64,000 bases of DNA from Macrothele yani (Eukaryota > Arthropoda > Arachnida > Araneae > Macrothelidae): positions 16,865,001-16,929,000 of the forward strand of contig CM077011.1 in assembly GCA_039090855.1 (NCBI GenBank), read 5' to 3'. Below the pieces are notes generated by a model. The model did no database searches, was not told the origin of the DNA, and saw only the letters and a program-made list of their open reading frames with translations. The position numbers and the translations under genes were made by a program. Shown here piece by piece: positions 42,221 through 53,586 of this stretch. Every line of letters starts with the position of its first letter. Position 1 is the first letter of the stretch.

Positions 42221-44254
42221 CACTATATTGACAAAAGTCACCGGACACCCTTTCAAAAGCAAATGAACGTATCTGCTGCGTTGTTAAAATGCGCGGTACA
42301 GCTGCAAACGTCATAAAAACAAACCTGCAGCTGACCGCGATCATATCGCACTGTTCGGTTGAATGAAAATGTCGTGGAGGGAGAGAACTGACTTTGAGAA
42401 AGGCAAGATTGTTGGGTGTTGTATTAGTGGGTTGACCATAAAAGAAACCGAGAGGCGTTTAAACATACCTAAGTCAACTGTTGTGGATGTACTGAATAAG
42501 TAGAAGGCACATGACGTGCCTGAAGCAACAAAACATACCAGCAGACCAAAGAAACTCTGCGATAGAGGACGTCGAAGCCTCAGAACAGTCGTTACAGCTA
42601 ATCGACGGAGTAATGTACACGACCTCACTGTACAGGTGAGTAAAAATGCTGGAACCTCGGCATGTACACGTACAATTCGCAGATAACTTCATTCCATGGG
42701 TTACCGTGGTTGTGCGGCTGTTCATATATGCCTTCCATTTCCGCTCGGAATGCTACTCGTCGTTTAGCATGGTGAAAAGAATAAAGATTAATGGCGATTA
42801 TTTAATTCACCTTCGCTTAGCGGATGACGTAGTCATTTTTGCAACTACTCTATCAGATCTGCTGAGTATGACCCAGGAACGTGCTGACAAGAGTAAAGAA
42901 TTGGGATTAAAAATGAACTTTCAGAAGACAAAAGTGATGTACAATGCTTTTACAAAAAATGAAGATTTATCGATTGATGGGGTACAGCTGGAGATAACCA
43001 TACCTACATTTATCTTGGACAGCAGATATCAAGTGGGGATTACATTGATGAAGAAATTAATCGGCGTATAAAACTTGCCTGGAGAGCTTTTGGAAGAAAC
43101 AGTATAATTTTCAAGAGCAATATGCTATTATGTCTTAAAAGAAAAGTGTTTGATCAATTCGTCCTTCCAGTGCTTACGTATGACGCAGAGACGGGGACTT
43201 TAAAAGAGACATACAAAGACTACATATAACTTAAAAAAGCATGGAGAGATGCATGCTTGGTGTAACCAGGAGAGATAAGAAGAGGAACTCGTGGATCAGA
43301 AAAATGACAAGAGTAAAATCCCTGAAATGGCAATGCGCTGGACATATGCCAGAAGGACAGACCATCGATGGACAGCCGAAACTTTAGACTGGAATCCAAA
43401 GGACAGGAAAAGACCCAGAAGAAGACCACATGTGAGATGGGTGGATTAAATTCGAAAGTATGCAGGAGTAACATGGAGTAGACTGGCACAAGACAGACCA
43501 TTGTGGAAGAAACTTGGGGAGACCTTCGTCCAGCAGTGGATTGATAATGGTTGACAATGAGGATGATGATGATGAAAGAACAATTATCGTGGACTGTAGA
43601 TCAATGGAAATGGGTCCTATGCACTGATGAATCCAGATACACGATCCATTAGTCTGTGTGTGGGTATGGCGGCAGCCGGGGAACGCTGTTTACCAGTGTG
43701 CTGTTCCTACGGTCAAGTTTGGAGCTGGCAGTGTTCTTGTGTGGGGGTGTTTTTTGTGGTATGGTTTCAGCCCATTGGTTATCGTGGACAAACCTGTTAA
43801 ACGAAACGTCTACCTCGATATTCTGGACAATTATGCCCTACCAACTCTGTGGCAATACTATGGAACCGAGCCTTGTTGGTACCAGCAGGATAATGCACCG
43901 AGCCATAAAGCAAGGTTTATTACTGCGTGGTTTGACGATAATTCCGTATAGTGTGTGAACTGACCAGCACAGAGACCTGATCTTAATCCCATAGACCACC
44001 TATAGGATGAATTAGAGCGCCGCATAAGAAGTTTGGAAACAAGGCCTCCTACTAAGCAAAAGTTAGCGGCAGCATTATGTACTAAATGGAAGCGCATACC
44101 TATCGCTGTGTTCCAAAACCTTATCGAAAGTATGTCTCAGAGTGTCAGCGCATGTATTAAAGCCAAAGGTGGACCGATACCGTACTAATATATGTCAATA
44201 AATGCTATGTTGTGTTTTTATTCTAGGTGTTCGGTGACTTTTGTCAATATAGTG
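42221..44254 (+). mobile_element. Tc1-type transposon C, copy 2, split by a LINE fragment
   Basis: Same terminal repeats as copy 1 (CACTATATTGACAAAAGTCA; end TTTTGTCAATATAGTG) with TA flanks. Length 2,034 bp, of which about 800 bp is an inserted RTE 3' end. Transposase remnants include FGAGSVLVWGCFLWYG and WYQQDNAPSHKARFITAWF (second Asp, ~43900, open over about 97 residues), then RPDLNPIDHL (~43985, Glu changed to Asp) and CIKAKGGPIPY. Stops and shifts are present. Confidence 0.92.
42781..43573 (+). mobile_element. RTE-type LINE, 3' end, inserted in Tc1 copy 2
   Basis: It begins inside the RT domain: HLRLADDVVIFATTLSDLL (the F/YADD catalytic box as LADD) and ELGLKMNFQKTKVMYNAF. It continues, frameshifted, to the C-terminal tail also seen at 22.6 kb (KDRPSMD, KKTTCEMGG-type frames) and ends in a GATGATGATGATG 3' tail. 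The flanks GTGAAAAGA/ATGAAAGAA suggest a short target-site duplication in the transposase gene. It is a 5'-truncated insertion of the same LINE family as 22617-24420. Confidence 0.85.
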
Positions 44255-44256
44255 TA

Positions 44257-44690
44257 CAAGTAGGATCCTTCTCTGAATGCGTACAGGACGTTGTTGTGAG
44301 TAAAGGCATTTACCGTCGCCCCATTGTTAAAATGAAAGTGAGTTGATACAGAATTATGCTGAAGAATTAGTTTGTGCACAATAGATCGGTAAACTGAAAA
44401 TATTCTTACATTCAAATGCATTCTGTGCTGTAAAAACTAAATGGTGTGTGAATTCACAGAAAATTTCTGGAAATAAGATGCAAGAAATTTGCCGGTAACT
44501 GTGCGTCTTTTAGTGGAATTTCCGTTTTTAAAAGTTACCGTTTTTGTTTTAATTCCGTGTTTTCACAGATTTTCTGTAGTCAGTAATTCAGTTTATTTCA
44601 GAAAAGTCCGTTTCAAGTTTTTCCGTATTTAGACTGAAATTTCGCAAAATCCAACAAGCTGAATATTTCAGCCCTTACGCAGAGATAATC
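44257..44690. other. No gene seen
   Basis: About 430 bp without supported features. Confidence 0.5.
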
Positions 44691-44775
44691 CCTTTGCGCC
44701 GGTAGTGAGTATCGAGCCCGGGACACTTAGGTTGAAGCTGCGTGTCTTGACCACTGAGCCAGAATGTCACAGGAG
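44691..44775 (-). repeat. tRNA-like head of an unidentified SINE
   Basis: The minus strand reads TGGCTCAGTGGTCAAGAC (A-box region) and CCCGGGCTCGATACTCAC (B-box region). No body or target-site duplication was recognised, so this is a lone tRNA-derived fragment. Confidence 0.55.
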
Positions 44776-44805
44776 CCAGGCTCACGTTCAAGGTAAAACT
44801 TAATT

Positions 44806-45040
44806 GCCACCCCCGGTGGCTCAGTGGTCTAGGCGATGGCTTCTGATCATTCGTCTGAGATGGGTCCGGGTTCGAATCCCGGTGAGGCATGGATGTTGTG
44901 TTATCTTAACGCACTGGCTCTCTCCCTTCCCTGGAACCAGTGACCCTAAATTAGGGACGGGCGACTGCTTATAGTCCACTGAGTTGCTCACGGTGGTCGT
45001 TTAAACCTCCAATCAAAAACAGTAAAATAAAAAAAAAATA
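44806..45040 (+). repeat. SINE1, copy 7
   Basis: Full-length SINE1 with intact B box (GGGTTCGAATCCC). The perfect 11-bp repeat AAAACTTAATT lies on both sides (44795-44805 and 45041-45051). The A-rich tail is mixed with T (AAAATAAAAA). Confidence 0.94.
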
Positions 45041-45051
45041 AAAACTTAATT

Positions 45052-46372
45052 ACGCGATGGTGATTTTTTTCATTGATGCCAGTGATTTAGTCATTTTTTC
45101 TTTTTTAATACGTTTCTAATATTTTCTTTATGCTAGGTCTTATTACAAATTACGTATTTTTTCATCGGGATTTCTCTAAGCAAAACAGAATGATTTGGAG
45201 TTTCAGATTTGTTTTGCAACTGACATTGAACTTTTAATTATCTTTAAGAGAAGGTGGAACGTACTGTTTTATGACATTATTTCACAAAACTTCTAAATTT
45301 GAAATTTATTCTAGATAGCAAAATAGCTTTTGTCTTAAGAAATATACAGACTGCTACACAGACATCATACAATCACATGCGCAATAAATTAAGTTCCCGG
45401 TTTCTTACTGTAACACGATATATACAGTGCTTCTTTCAGGAATTTTGGACGGGAGGGCAAATGGAACCATACAGGGGGCAAGTTTTCCATTTGCTATATA
45501 TATGTATATATATATATATCATTTTTAACTACTATATTTATATATATAAAAGTAATTATTATATATCTCATACAGGGGCGCATTTAGAGTGGACATGAAA
45601 GTGCTGGCCTCCCCAGAAAGTGTTTCATTTTTAGTAAAAAAATGCCTTAATTTAATAAAAATGTATCAACTTACATTAGAAAAAAATGCCTTAATTTAAT
45701 AAAAATGTATCAACTTACATTAGAAAAAAATGCTTTAATTTTTCTTCTATTTTTCATTAACTTTAATTTTGTTCTGATGGATTCACCAAAACTTCCATTC
45801 GTCGCCCCCACCCCCTCCGAAGAAAAATTTTGTATAGACCCCTGATATAGTAATTACTTCTGCAAGCATTTCAAGAATAAAAAAACTTTTTTCAGCTAAA
45901 CCAGAGGAAGTTTGGGGGTCGGAGGGGGGGGGGGGGAAGCTTGAAATTTTTAACTAATAAGATACATTTAACACACTCTTGATCCTGAATCACGATTCCC
46001 AGGCAATTAGGCCTGATTAGTTTACTTATTACATTTTGAAGAATAGCATGCGTCGTAATATACTTTTTAGCAAAATAAACTATAATACTTGAACAAATAT
46101 TAAAAATAATGTAATTGGTGTAATATTTGTAGCATAAAAAAAGAAACGACACTTTCTTTTTCATTATAGCCTGTATTTATTAACATTTGGCTCGGTAACC
46201 TAAAATGTCTCCGGGGGGGGGTCGTTTCCGGGAGGGCCTCCCCCTGAATGTATGCCTGAAAGAAACACTGGATATATAACAGCTGGTGCACAAAATGGGG
46301 AAGGCGAGAAGAAATATAAGTTTAGCTCAGGATTAACAGAATTCACAATGCTGTATTACGTGGTTATCCGTA
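45052..46372. other. No gene seen; AT microsatellite
   Basis: About 1.3 kb, very AT-rich. It contains a TA-rich microsatellite (about 45498-45570), the 44-bp repeat listed next, and G-runs near 45920 and 46213. The stretch near 45416 (ATATATACAGTGCTTCTTTC) has an inverted counterpart near 46256-46280, possibly the remains of another foldback. Confidence 0.5.
45636..45741. repeat. 44-bp tandem repeat, 2.4 units
   Basis: Two identical units (45636-45679, 45680-45723) beginning AAAAAAATGCCTTAATTTAA, and a partial third. Their identity implies a recent duplication. Confidence 0.92.
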
Positions 46373-46652
46373 CTATGGCTGTGACGAAATAATGAACGTC
46401 ATATTTCTGTTTCACATGTTTGTTTAAGACGTTTAACACCGCGGAACGCTCCTGCACGTTATGCATCTGCGAGGTATACCATCCAACTAAATACTGCTTT
46501 TTTTTTGTTTTTTTTTTCAAATTACTCACAGTATTTAAGTTGGATGGCATACCTCGCAGATGTATATTGTGCAGGAGCGTTCCGCTATGTTAAACTTCTT
46601 AAAACAACGTTTGAAACAGAAATACGACGTTCATTATTTCGTCGCAGCTATA
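46373..46652. repeat. Inverted duplication with ~124-bp arms and T-rich loop
   Basis: 46373-46496 and 46529-46652 are inverted copies (for example CTGCGAGGTATACCATCCAA against TTGGATGGCATACCTCGCAG) around a 32-nt T-rich loop. No terminal features or target-site duplication are obvious. It may be a simple inverted duplication, not a mobile element. Confidence 0.85.
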
Positions 46653-48089
46653 GAAAAGAAATATCCTATGCTACAGTCACCAAAGTTCATGAGATATAGT
46701 ATCCACAATATTCGATCTCACTACGGAACTTCGAAATCAAATGCTTCGACAGACTATGAAAATTTAACATTTAATCAGCCTTCGCCCCCGTATTCCCGTG
46801 AATCTCTCCTATTACAGGAAAGTTTTTGTCATATGGATACGGAAAATGTTATAACGGAGTTTTTCCGTTAATGTAAAAAAGGAACTGCGGAAAGGTTTCT
46901 GAAAATTAAAATTTTTTCTTGCGTACGAAAAATTCGAGAAATTCAGAGGGTTTTTTTTTTCGTCATTTCACGGAAAAAGTTACGTACATCAGAAACATGC
47001 TTCGTTAAATCACGAAAGCAATCGATGAAAGTTGCTCATGAATTTCAGAAAATCTTTTACAGTGCGTCTGTGTTCAAGCAAACTTGAATCATGGGTAATG
47101 GATGTAAAATTTTCACAAAAACGAATTCCGTTGTTCACCAAGATCTAGTTTGCTTAAAACCAATATTCAGTGCGTCAGCTTAGTTATGTGAACTAAAACA
47201 TCTAATTGGAAATATGTCTTACTAAATTTAATTAAACCTCAAACAATGGTAAACATAAAATGACCATTAAAACTATTTGTACTTGGTTTCATTTAGTCGA
47301 GTTCAATACAAATCTCGTCTGTTTCTTTCCTTTATAAGAATGAAAGAACTCGTAAGCGTAAAAATAGTTTAATGTTTATGAAACTTTAGTGGCTTCGAAT
47401 GAATATTCAATTGCCATTTTGCAAATGAGTTATAATATTTTCATTTTGTTCTCAGAAAAGGAAAAGAAACCATTTTCTTTTTTGGTTCTGGTAGCAATGT
47501 CGAAGTATTCTTAGTATCAGGAGCAAACAAACTTTTCTGGAAAAAGTTTTGCTAGTGTTTGTGGCACATTAGCTGAAACAGACTGCTTTGTGCAAAGGAC
47601 ATATATCCCACACATGTGCACACACATACATACAAAAAGGAAAGAATAAGAAGAAGAGAAAGAGGAAAGATCGCTGTGCTGGTAGTTAACCGCAATTTAC
47701 GAAGCGGTAATGGGACCCTAGGGAGATGAATGCAGAGAAATGTTTCTTTGGTCGTTATCAGTGCGCTATTTTGCTTTCCTTGTTCTGACGTCATCAACAA
47801 TGTTGTTCCGCAAAATCAAGAAGTAACCAGAAAAAGTTTCCTAGGAAAAAAACGTGGTATGAAGACCACCCATGTTAGTAACTTGTCACTACAATACCCA
47901 TTAACGCAAAGAAGAAAACCTTTTCCGAAGGGTGTTTCTTTAAAAAAAAAAAAAGAGAGGGTGTTTCGAAAAGTCAGTTCCACTACATTATGGAAATAAA
48001 AGTTCCCACTAGATTAAAATCTCAGATACTGTCTAAAGCAACAGTTAACTGGGCCATCGGAAATATAAACAACGAAATCCTTTTGCGGT
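46653..48089. other. No gene seen
   Basis: About 1.4 kb, AT-rich. No coding or RNA feature recognised. Confidence 0.5.
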
Positions 48090-49690
48090 AGCATTTCAAA
48101 TAATTTTATAAGGAATTCTTTAGATGTACTATTATCAATTTTTTGAAAAGAAATCCTTTAAACGCAGCGTACCGATGTTTCCGAAATTCCAAAGAAGTTA
48201 CGAAACAAATTCTTGAATTGAACCATTGGGTATGTTTCTGAAAGGAATGCTTCGTATTATTCTTCCAAAGGAATTCTGAAACGAATCATTGGCAATATTC
48301 AGAAAATGAATTCTCCTTAAGTAACATCACTTAAAGGAATTATTTGATGGCACCATTAGTAATAATTTCTAAAGCAATTTCTTAATAGCACTATTTTTAA
48401 CAATAAAAATTTGGAAGATGTGAATCCGTTTCTTGGTGTAAATATGACATGGATGTTAAGTCAGATAATATCCGAAAACTTGAAAATTTCGTCGTCCTGG
48501 AGCGGGAATCGAACCCGGGTCTCCCGGATAGCGCCCTACCCAGAACGAAACGTTTCAAGTTTCCGATTAATTTTAATATAACTCGGGCGCTATCCGTGAG
48601 ACACTGGTTCGATTCCCGCTTCCGGACGACTAAATTTTCAAGTTTTCGGATATTATCTGACTTAGCATCAATGTCATATTTACACAAATAAACGGATTCA
48701 CATCTTCCAAATTTGTATTGTACAATCTTGTAATTCTGTATTTTATTCATTGACTATTTTTAACTATTTTGAATGCATTTTTTTAGAGGTATTATCAATG
48801 CTTCCGAAAGAGATTCTTTCAAAGGCATAGATAAAATACCTTTAAAAAGATTCTTTAAGGGCATTATTATCATTGTTTCAGAATGATTCAAATGATTTAT
48901 CAAAGTTTCAGAACGATTCTGATGTATTATCAATGTTTCTGAATGATTCAAACGTATTGTCAATGTTTCCGAATTATTCAAATATATTATCAATGTTTCC
49001 GAAAGAGATTCGCAAAGTGTACTATATTGCTTTACGAAAGAAATTCTTGAATGGAACCATCCTAAATATTTCTGAAAGCAATTCATCATATTACTCTTCC
49101 AATGGAACTCTATAACGAACCATTGGCAATATTCCAAAACTGTATTCTCCATAAGTATCATTACTTGTTGAAGGAATCATTTTATGGCTCCATTAGCAGT
49201 AATTTCTGAAGCAATTTTTTAATAGCACTATTTTTAACATTTTTGAAAGGCACTGTCTTGAATGGAACCATTAGAAAAATTTCTGAAAGGAAGATCCTCA
49301 TATTACTCTTCCAAAGTAATTCTTCAAGGAACCATTGGCAGTATTCAAAATATGATATCTTCATGGGTACCATTATATGTGAAAGAATATATTTTACCAT
49401 TAGCAATGATTTTGGAAGCTACTTCTTAATGGGTCTGGTACTAACATTTCCGAAAGTAAATATTTAATGGTGTCATTAAATACTACCAAACCAAATTCTA
49501 TAAAGTAACAATTTCTAAAATTTGGAAGAAATTCGCTGATAGTACCTTTCCCAATATTTAAAATGAAAGTTTTTAACGGAATAATTTCGAAAGGAATTTT
49601 TTTCCAAAAATCCTGCAATATTTTCGAAAATATTTCTGCTGTCACCAGTGTTTGCGAAGAAAGTTCTTTAACGGTGAGGCAAAAAAAAAA
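48090..49690. repeat. Degenerate satellite with ~200-bp higher-order units
   Basis: Short degenerate units of about 30 bp (TTTCTGAAAGGAATTC, TGGAACCATT) are organised into a longer pattern. Blocks such as TATTACTCTTCCAA followed by CATTGGCAATATTC and then TAATAGCACTATTTTTAAC recur in the same order near 48250-48400, 49095-49235 and 49300-49440. A simpler run near 48880-49010 repeats TATCAATGTTTC..GAATGATTC five times. A palindrome is inserted at 48407-48714. Confidence 0.75.
48407..48714. mobile_element. 308-bp palindrome with a tRNA-like half in each arm
   Basis: Arms 48407-48536 and 48585-48714 (130 bp each) are near-perfect inverted copies around a 48-nt spacer. Each arm contains the 3' half of a tRNA-like sequence with a B box: GGTTCGATTCCCGCT on the plus strand near 48607, and its counterpart on the minus strand near 48510. 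The tRNA-like sequence is related to that at 15139. It lies within the degenerate satellite. Confidence 0.85.
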
Positions 49691-50419
49691 AAAAATGCCT
49701 TCGAAAGAAACGAATTCTTTAACTAGAAGACCTAGACGAAGTTAACACATTGATTGCTTTGTCAGCTAAAAGCTTTTTCTGGGCGCTTAAGAATTTTTTT
49801 TCTCACTTTATTTTACAGAAAGAGAATTTGCAGAATCTAGCTTGCCAACACTTAAAGTTTTCGTATCTGTTCGGGTGCTCAGAGGCCTACATTAACGCTT
49901 GCTATGGCACCTTCAGCCGACGAAAAGATTCTCTAGCTTGCAACATTTCTCAGATTAGTTACGCTAGTGCGATTGTATTTATTTAACCTTCTCAGCCTAA
50001 ATGTTTACACCTAGCTGTTGCACAAGAAAGAAGAAAAAAACTTTGGTGGCATTTAAATTGTTAACCGCCTTGCATTTGTTTGACAAGGCAAGCATAGCTG
50101 AAATACCCAGCTGTTTATTTTTTCTTGTGCGATGCCAGATTTCTTCTATTCTTAGTCGTTGATTGCGTCGTTGCTAGTGCTACTGTGCAAAAAACTTCTT
50201 CCAGAGGAAATTATCTTTATTTTCTTGCGGCCTCAGGAAAATTTATATTGTGCCTGTCTTCAGACGGATTTTTTAACACGTCCCGAAATTTCAATACTAG
50301 GAAAGATAATGAAAAGTCTATTCTTTTGCTTCTTATATGTAAACTTCACGGAGACACTGTTCCGTTCTATTTCTCTATACTATTACCGACACCGTGAATC
50401 CTGATTAAGAAAGGATAAC
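49691..50419. other. No gene seen
   Basis: About 730 bp with overlapping short frames that I cannot assign. Confidence 0.5.
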
Positions 50420-50780
50420 ATTGCAAAGCGATGTTGACTCAAGATTCGTACGAAATACCAGTAATATAAATCTAAGCTGTCCCACCGTACGATAAAAACA
50501 CCAAGTTTCCAAACTGCAAACTAAAAACATTTATTTACAGACTAAAAACCTTTGCAGAAAGCTAGCGCTTTCGGAGAACACATGTCTCCATCTACTGGCC
50601 CGAGTGCCACAGGACAAGCACCGCCCCTAAATTACTATGTGTGTACTCTTCATTTCTGGGGGAGGGGAGGGACGATAGGGAGGGGGAGGGGGTATGTTTG
50701 GTACTTGGTACCGTGTTGCATTGTGGGCAATGGTGGGCTATATATATCTGTTGGGCGGTGCTTGTCCTGTGGCACTCGGG

Positions 50781-50825
50781 CCAGTAGATGGAGACATGTG
50801 TTCTCCGAAAGCGCTAGCTTTCTGG
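50781..50825 (+). ncRNA. Hammerhead-ribozyme-like motif in 5' pseudo-LTR
   Basis: CCAG, TAGATG, GGAGA, loop CATGTGT, TCTCC, GAAA, GC-GCTA-GC, TTT, CTGG can be folded in the order of a minimal type I hammerhead: stem I CCAG/CTGG, stem II GGAGA/TCTCC, the GAAA box and a tiny stem III. The expected CUGANGA box is not canonical (CAGUAGA), so activity is doubtful. Penelope-like elements are known to carry such ribozymes in their pseudo-LTRs. Confidence 0.35.
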
Positions 50826-50936
50826 AAAGGTTTTTAGTCTGTAAATAAATGTTTTTAGTTTGCAGTTTGGAAACTTGGTGTTTTTATCGTACGGTGGGAC
50901 AGCTTAGATTTATATTACTGGTATTTCGTACGAATC

Positions 50937-51593
50937 TTGAGTCAACATTACCTATTAGCTGCAGATAGTTGTTTTATATACAGTGTATTCTCTCTTCAAC
51001 TTACATTGTGTTTTTATAGTGCACGGGACGTGGATCGGGCTATTATGATATTTTGCGCTCTCCGACGGAAACTTACCATTAACGAAGCCCACTTGTGCTT
51101 TCTTGCCAATTGTCGTTCACTTGATGTCATACCCAAGTTCCTTAGAATCAATACCTTCACCGTCTCAAAGCGGGACTCAAGAGTGATCTACAAAGCAGAG
51201 GGCAAAAGACTTAGTGCAGAAATGAGAAGAAAAAGGGCTTACATTGATCTTTTGAGTCGTCGTTCTTATCAGGCTTATCAGAATGCAACGGAAATCGCCC
51301 ACCATATCATCCTAGGTATGAAACTTAACATTTTCTTTACCTCGTTACAATCTGAACTGGTTTCTGTCAATAATAGGCACACCAAAAAACTCTGCAACCT
51401 TGTTTCAAACCGACCTTGTTGGTCTTTCCGTCCTGTACCTTACGTTAGTTATAGAGGTAATCACCCTTCGCAGCCATTTTTTGTGAATCACAGCTCAGTT
51501 CAACTTTCTGATTTCCAAATTTCTGCACTCAATAAAGGACCAAAATACAGCTTCCCTGCCTCGGCTCCCCCACCCACTATTTTCCATTCCTGA
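50937..51593 (+). CDS. Penelope-like polyprotein, N-terminal part (before frameshift)
   Basis: A 218-residue open frame preceding the RT core. The first residues overlap the pseudo-LTR, so the true start is uncertain; an in-frame Met lies at IMIFCALRRK. The visible text (RDSRVIYKAEGKRLSAEMRR, SRRSYQAYQNATEIAHH) is basic, as expected of the region ahead of the RT palm. The frame ends in a stop near 51593, just where the next frame takes up (PELENIIGALPEEERELTRL). A single-base indel near 51580 therefore split one original gene. Confidence 0.8.
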   Translation: MSQHYLLAADSCFIYSVFSLQLTLCFYSARDVDRAIMIFCALRRKLTINEAHLCFLANCRSLDVIPKFLRINTFTVSKRDSRVIYKAEGKRLSAEMRRKRAYIDLLSRRSYQAYQNATEIAHHIILGMKLNIFFTSLQSELVSVNNRHTKKLCNLVSNRPCWSFRPVPYVSYRGNHPSQPFFVNHSSVQLSDFQISALNKGPKYSFPASAPPPTIFHS

Positions 51594-51595
51594 GC

Positions 51596-53424
51596 TGGAA
51601 AATATCATTGGAGCCTTACCTGAAGAGGAGCGGGAATTAACTCGACTTCAGTTATCAAAATCTTTCACTAAAAAGACTAGACTTCCACCAATCCTAAAAT
51701 ATGAAAGAGAGCAACTAATGGAGCTGGCTCATAACCAAGACTTGTCTATCATTGGTGCTGACAAAACCTCCCAGATTATCATCATGGACAAAAAAGATTA
51801 CCATAATAAAATGTTCTGTGCCATTAACAAGGTTCCACATCGGGTCTTAAAGTCTGACCCGACGGCAGCAACTATTACGGATCTTAGCAAATTAAGACTT
51901 CGAGGCTATCTACCCCATTCAGTTTCCTCAAACATGAAACCTCCGGTGGGCCCTAGAGTCCCGGAACTTTTCGGAAAACTAAAAACTCATAAGCCCGAAC
52001 GGCCACTCAGATTACTGGTTTCGGGGTATGCTTGCCCAACTCGGGCGCTGGAAAAAGCGTTAGCCAGTTATTTAAAACCACTAATCATGCATTCAGATGT
52101 TTCCATCAACAGTACGACCCAAGCCTTAAACCGAATTAGATCTTTTACTTCAGACGGAAGAGATTTTGTGATGGCCTCTTTGGATGTGGAGGCCCTTTTC
52201 CCAAGTGTACCTCTAACAATTGTTCATTCAATTATTGAGGATTGTCTACAGAAAGATAATACCCCACGCATGGAAATTGAAGCTATTCTCTCTGCCCTAA
52301 AATTAGTGGCAAAGAGGTCGTACTTCAAGTTTGACAATAAAATATACCAACAGCTTGAAGGAGCCCCCATGGGTTCCCCACTCTCCCCGGTACTGGCTGA
52401 GATCCTGTTGCAACATCTTGAAAACCAGGTATTAGTGAATTCTGTTGTTAGGCCTCTGTTTATGATACGATATGTTGATGATGTGCTGGTTTTTTGGCCA
52501 CATACGCTTGCCCTTCTGGATCAATTCACAGCCTGTTTGTCTTCTCAGTACCCGACAATCAATTTTACAAAAGAACTGGAACACTCGGGGAATCTACCTT
52601 ACCTAGACTTCCTCTTAACTAGGGACCCGCAAACGCAGAAGATTAAGTTTTCTGTGTATAGAAAACCTACATTCAATCCATGTATTATACCATTTTCGTC
52701 TGCCCACCCAACGCAATACAAATCTGCGGCTTTGCGTTTTCTGATTAGACGTGCTCATACACATTCATCGTCCTGTAGAGCAAGAAAACAGGAACTCTCA
52801 ACTGTATTATCCATTGCTCGTACATTTGGATATTCAGAACAATTTTTTCAAGAACTACTAAAGAGAGATGGACGACTGAAATTTACAACGTTATCCATGG
52901 AGACACGACAGAATAGATTTGTAGGTAGTGTAGAGTACAACCCTAACACCATACCTATTCTCAAAAAAGCTTGTAAGAGACACCAATTAAATTTTGGAAT
53001 TAATAATAGAAATTTGTTCTCTCTGATCAGACGTGACCGAGATAGGACTTCCACCTTGCAACAACATGGTGTTTACAGCCTCCCCCTAATCCACTCTGAC
53101 CCTGACATGGCTCCAAAAAAATATATTGGCTCTACACTTAGGACCTTGTCTGTCAGACTGGGAGAACACAGGTACGCCCTCAGATCCGGAACAAAAAGTA
53201 CTGCACTCACTACTGCTGTAAATCTTGAGGGATATTCCCCAGATTGGAGTGGTGCCAAGATTTTGAATTCCAACGTCGGCAGGTCTACTATATTTATGTC
53301 CGAGAGTTTGTTCATCCTATACTACGGTGACTCTTGTTGTAATGAGGATCTGCCGACCTATGTACCTAGCACTTGGAGAAGATTGGTTACCACCCAAGAG
53401 GCCTCCACGGACGAGGGACTTTGA
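51596..53424 (+). CDS. Penelope-like reverse transcriptase plus GIY-YIG endonuclease
   Basis: Open from about 51596; the first Met (51718) gives 568 residues, used for numbering. RT motifs: MASLDVEALFPSVPL (catalytic Asp, residue 156), EGAPMGSPLSPVLAEI (~215-229) and RYVDDVLVFW (YVDD, 252-255), then a thumb region. The C-terminal nuclease has GVYSLP (451), KKYIGSTLRTLSVRLGEHRY (YIG 469-471, Arg 480) and MSESLFI (Glu 529). The zinc-binding Cys pair often found between GVY and YIG is not present. The enzyme makes cDNA at nicked target DNA. Apart from the upstream frameshift the gene is uninterrupted, unlike every other transposon gene in the window. Confidence 0.93.
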
Positions 53425-53586
53425 TTTGCAGTTGAACTTTTTTAATTTAGTTTTTAAATTATTATGCTTTAATAGTTTGTTTGATTTGTTTTCAGGTCCT
53501 TTACTTTTATTTGGACCAAGGGAAGGGGGGGGTGTTTTGAGTAAGAGGAAATGTCAACGGGGATAGGAGGGGGGGTTGATGGGTTT

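Noticed and set aside
45498..45570. TA-rich stretch as a promoter or replication origin
   Set aside because: It is a simple TA microsatellite in a non-coding region with no neighbouring gene.
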